Shown here: positions 62,531-64,000 of the stretch, piece by piece
Numbering within the stretch: position 1 is the stretch's first letter
Layout: each line of letters starts with the position of its first letter
Assembly: GCF_007989625.1 (NCBI RefSeq)
Contig: NZ_BJUK01000008.1
Location: 1 to 64,000 of the forward strand
From: Bisbaumannia pacifica
GTDB taxonomy: Bacteria > Pseudomonadota > Gammaproteobacteria > Pseudomonadales > Halomonadaceae
DNA length: 64,000 nt
Direction of reading: 5' to 3'
Made by a program: the position numbers and the translations under genes
Notes under the pieces: model-generated
Told to the model about the DNA's origin: nothing
What the model saw: only the letters and a program-made list of their open reading frames with translations
Database searches by the model: none

Positions 62531-64000
62531 ATGGATACCACCCTTACCCCCGGCAAGACGTCTGTGAACGTGACCGCCCCCCAACAACTGCGGGTGATCA
62601 AGCGCAACGGCGACGTGGTCGCCTTCGACGCCAGCAAGATCGGCGTCGCCATGACCAAGGCCTTTATCGCCGTGGAGGGGGACAACGCCGGCACCTCGTC
62701 ACGGGTTCGGGACTTCGTGGCCCAGGCCAGCCAGGCCATCGTCGAGGCCTTCCAGCGCCGCCTGCCCGATGGCGGCACCCTGCATATCGAGGATATCCAG
62801 GACCAGGTGGAGCTGGCGCTGATGCGCGCCGGCGAGCAGAAGGTCGCCCGCGCCTATGTGCTCTACCGCGAGGAGCACGCCCGGGCCCGCGCCGCCGCCG
62901 GCGGCGATATCGAGAAGCCCCACCCGACCCTCAATGTCACCCTGCCCGACGGCAGCCGCCAGCCGCTGGACCTGGGCCGCGTCGAGACCCTGGTGCATGA
63001 CGCCTGCGAAGAGCTGGCCAACGTCGAGCCGGGCAAGATCGTCGAGGACTCCCTGAAGAACCTCTACGACGGCGTGACCATCGACGGCGTCTCCCAGGCG
63101 CTGATGATGACCGCCCGCACCCTGGTGGAGAAGGAGCCCAACTACACCTACGTCACCGCGCGCCTGCTGCAGGACAGCCTGCGCCGCGAGGCGCTGTCCT
63201 TCCTGGGCATCGCCGAGGACGCCACCTACAGCGACATGGCCGAACTCTACAAGCCCGCCTTCAAGGCCTATGTGGCCAAGGGCATCGAGTTCGAGCAGCT
63301 CGACGACAAGCTCGCCGAGTTCGACCTCGAGCGCCTGGGCGACGCCCTGGATCACAGCCGCGACAACGCCTTCACTTACCTGGGCCTGCAGACCCTCTAT
63401 GACCGCTACTTCATCCACAAGGATGACGTACGCTACGAGCTGCCCCAGGTGATGTTCATGCGCGTGGCCATGGGCCTGGCGCTCAACGAGGACGACCGCG
63501 AGGCGCGGGCCATCGAGTTCTACGAGCTGCTCTCCAGCTTCGACTACATGGCCTCCACCCCGACCCTGTTCAACTCCGGCACCCAGCGCAGCCAGCTCTC
63601 CAGCTGCTACCTGACCACCGTGCCCGACGACCTGGACAGCATCTACAGCGCCATCCGCGACAACGCCCTGCTCTCCAAGTGGGCCGGCGGCCTGGGCAAC
63701 GACTGGACCCCGGTGCGCGCCCTGGGCTCCTACATCAAGGGTACCAACGGCAAGTCCCAGGGCGTGGTGCCCTTCCTCAAGGTGGTCAACGACACCGCCG
63801 TGGCGGTCAACCAGGGCGGCAAGCGCAAGGGCGCGGTCTGCGCCTACCTGGAGACCTGGCACCTGGATATCGAGGAGTTCCTCGAGCTGCGCAAGAACAC
63901 CGGTGACGACCGCCGTCGTACCCACGACATGAACACCGCCAACTGGGTGCCGGACCTGTTCATGAAGCGGGTCTTCGACGACCAGGAGTGGACCCTGTTC
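62531..64000 (+). CDS. nrdA: Class Ia ribonucleoside-diphosphate reductase alpha subunit (5' part)
   Basis: The open frame runs off the right edge, showing the first 490 residues. It starts with an ATP-cone (RVIKRNGDVVAFDASKIG, about residues 21-110) that senses ATP/dATP. It continues with NSGTQRSQLSSCYLTT, where C359 is one of the redox-active cysteines, then WAGGLGNDWTPVR, GTNGKSQGVVPFLKV and NQGGKRKGAV. The enzyme reduces NDPs to dNDPs with a radical supplied by NrdB, expected just downstream. The ATG at 62531 gives the normal class Ia N-terminus. Confidence 0.95.
   Translation, partial: MDTTLTPGKTSVNVTAPQQLRVIKRNGDVVAFDASKIGVAMTKAFIAVEGDNAGTSSRVRDFVAQASQAIVEAFQRRLPDGGTLHIEDIQDQVELALMRAGEQKVARAYVLYREEHARARAAAGGDIEKPHPTLNVTLPDGSRQPLDLGRVETLVHDACEELANVEPGKIVEDSLKNLYDGVTIDGVSQALMMTARTLVEKEPNYTYVTARLLQDSLRREALSFLGIAEDATYSDMAELYKPAFKAYVAKGIEFEQLDDKLAEFDLERLGDALDHSRDNAFTYLGLQTLYDRYFIHKDDVRYELPQVMFMRVAMGLALNEDDREARAIEFYELLSSFDYMASTPTLFNSGTQRSQLSSCYLTTVPDDLDSIYSAIRDNALLSKWAGGLGNDWTPVRALGSYIKGTNGKSQGVVPFLKVVNDTAVAVNQGGKRKGAVCAYLETWHLDIEEFLELRKNTGDDRRRTHDMNTANWVPDLFMKRVFDDQEWTLF

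Overview
The window is a gene-dense, GC-rich stretch of a gammaproteobacterial chromosome with short intergenic gaps. The gene content, the acidic proteins, the ectopically placed TrkAH potassium system and the TRAP transporter fit a moderately halophilic member of the Halomonadaceae (Halomonas-like). That placement is an inference from content, not a database result. I recognise 64 protein genes, one of them cut by the right edge. I see no tRNA, rRNA, prophage, transposase or CRISPR array.

Layout. 1-9.4 kb: the conserved run ndk-rlmN-pilF-rodZ-ispG-hisS-yfgM-bamB-der, with 4-nt ATGA overlaps at rodZ/ispG, yfgM/bamB and bamB/der. 9.5-12.6 kb: a DUF815 ATPase, an M48 lipoprotein protease, a small membrane protein and an NADP-dependent oxidoreductase. 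12.6-24.9 kb: a minus-strand series LysM-dprA-tsaC-hemF-aroE divergent from def-fmt-rsmB, followed by a dodecin, trkA, trkH and a TraB-family membrane protein. 25-32.7 kb: a mixed block with TapT (DTW), a secreted alpha/beta hydrolase divergent from a seven-helix membrane AraC-type regulator, a sirtuin lacking the usual zinc cysteines, aceK, truC, tcdA and a DUF1653 protein. 32.7-37.6 kb: an MCE/Mla-like lipid ABC operon, bacterioferritin, Bfd with two Fur-like boxes, and an RDD protein. 37.6-46.4 kb: lptF-lptG divergent from pepA, then ilvE, holC and valS. 46.4-52 kb: a sigma-54 activator, a DctPQM TRAP transporter and a 3-hydroxybutyrate-dehydrogenase-like SDR. 52-64 kb: small accessory genes (PAP2, META, DoxX, glyoxalase I, DUF411, Tag, YdjM, AzoR, an MliC/COG3650 fusion), then metR, an RstAB-type two-component system and the start of nrdA.

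How genes work together. The most self-contained unit is 46.4-52.0 kb. A PAS-containing sigma-54 activator is followed by a near-consensus -24/-12 promoter and three GGACA-type dyads upstream of it. The controlled genes are a TakP-like TRAP transporter and a BdhA-like dehydrogenase, which suggests regulated uptake and oxidation of 3-hydroxybutyrate or a related hydroxy-acid. The envelope is strongly represented: BamB, YfgM, RodZ, LptFG, an MCE lipid transporter and several lipoproteins. Iron storage and release (Bfr/Bfd) appears Fur-controlled. nrdA carries two NrdR-like boxes 30 bp apart and a DnaA-box-like site.

Repeats. The region after the SDR carries a 76-bp tandem repeat that starts inside the gene's last codons. 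An approximately 100-bp palindromic MITE-like element lies between holC and valS, and part of a second copy sits at the left edge. I did not find a clearly novel defence or biosynthetic system. The strongest leads are the sigma-54/TRAP/BdhA unit, the zinc-motif-less sirtuin and the repeat families.
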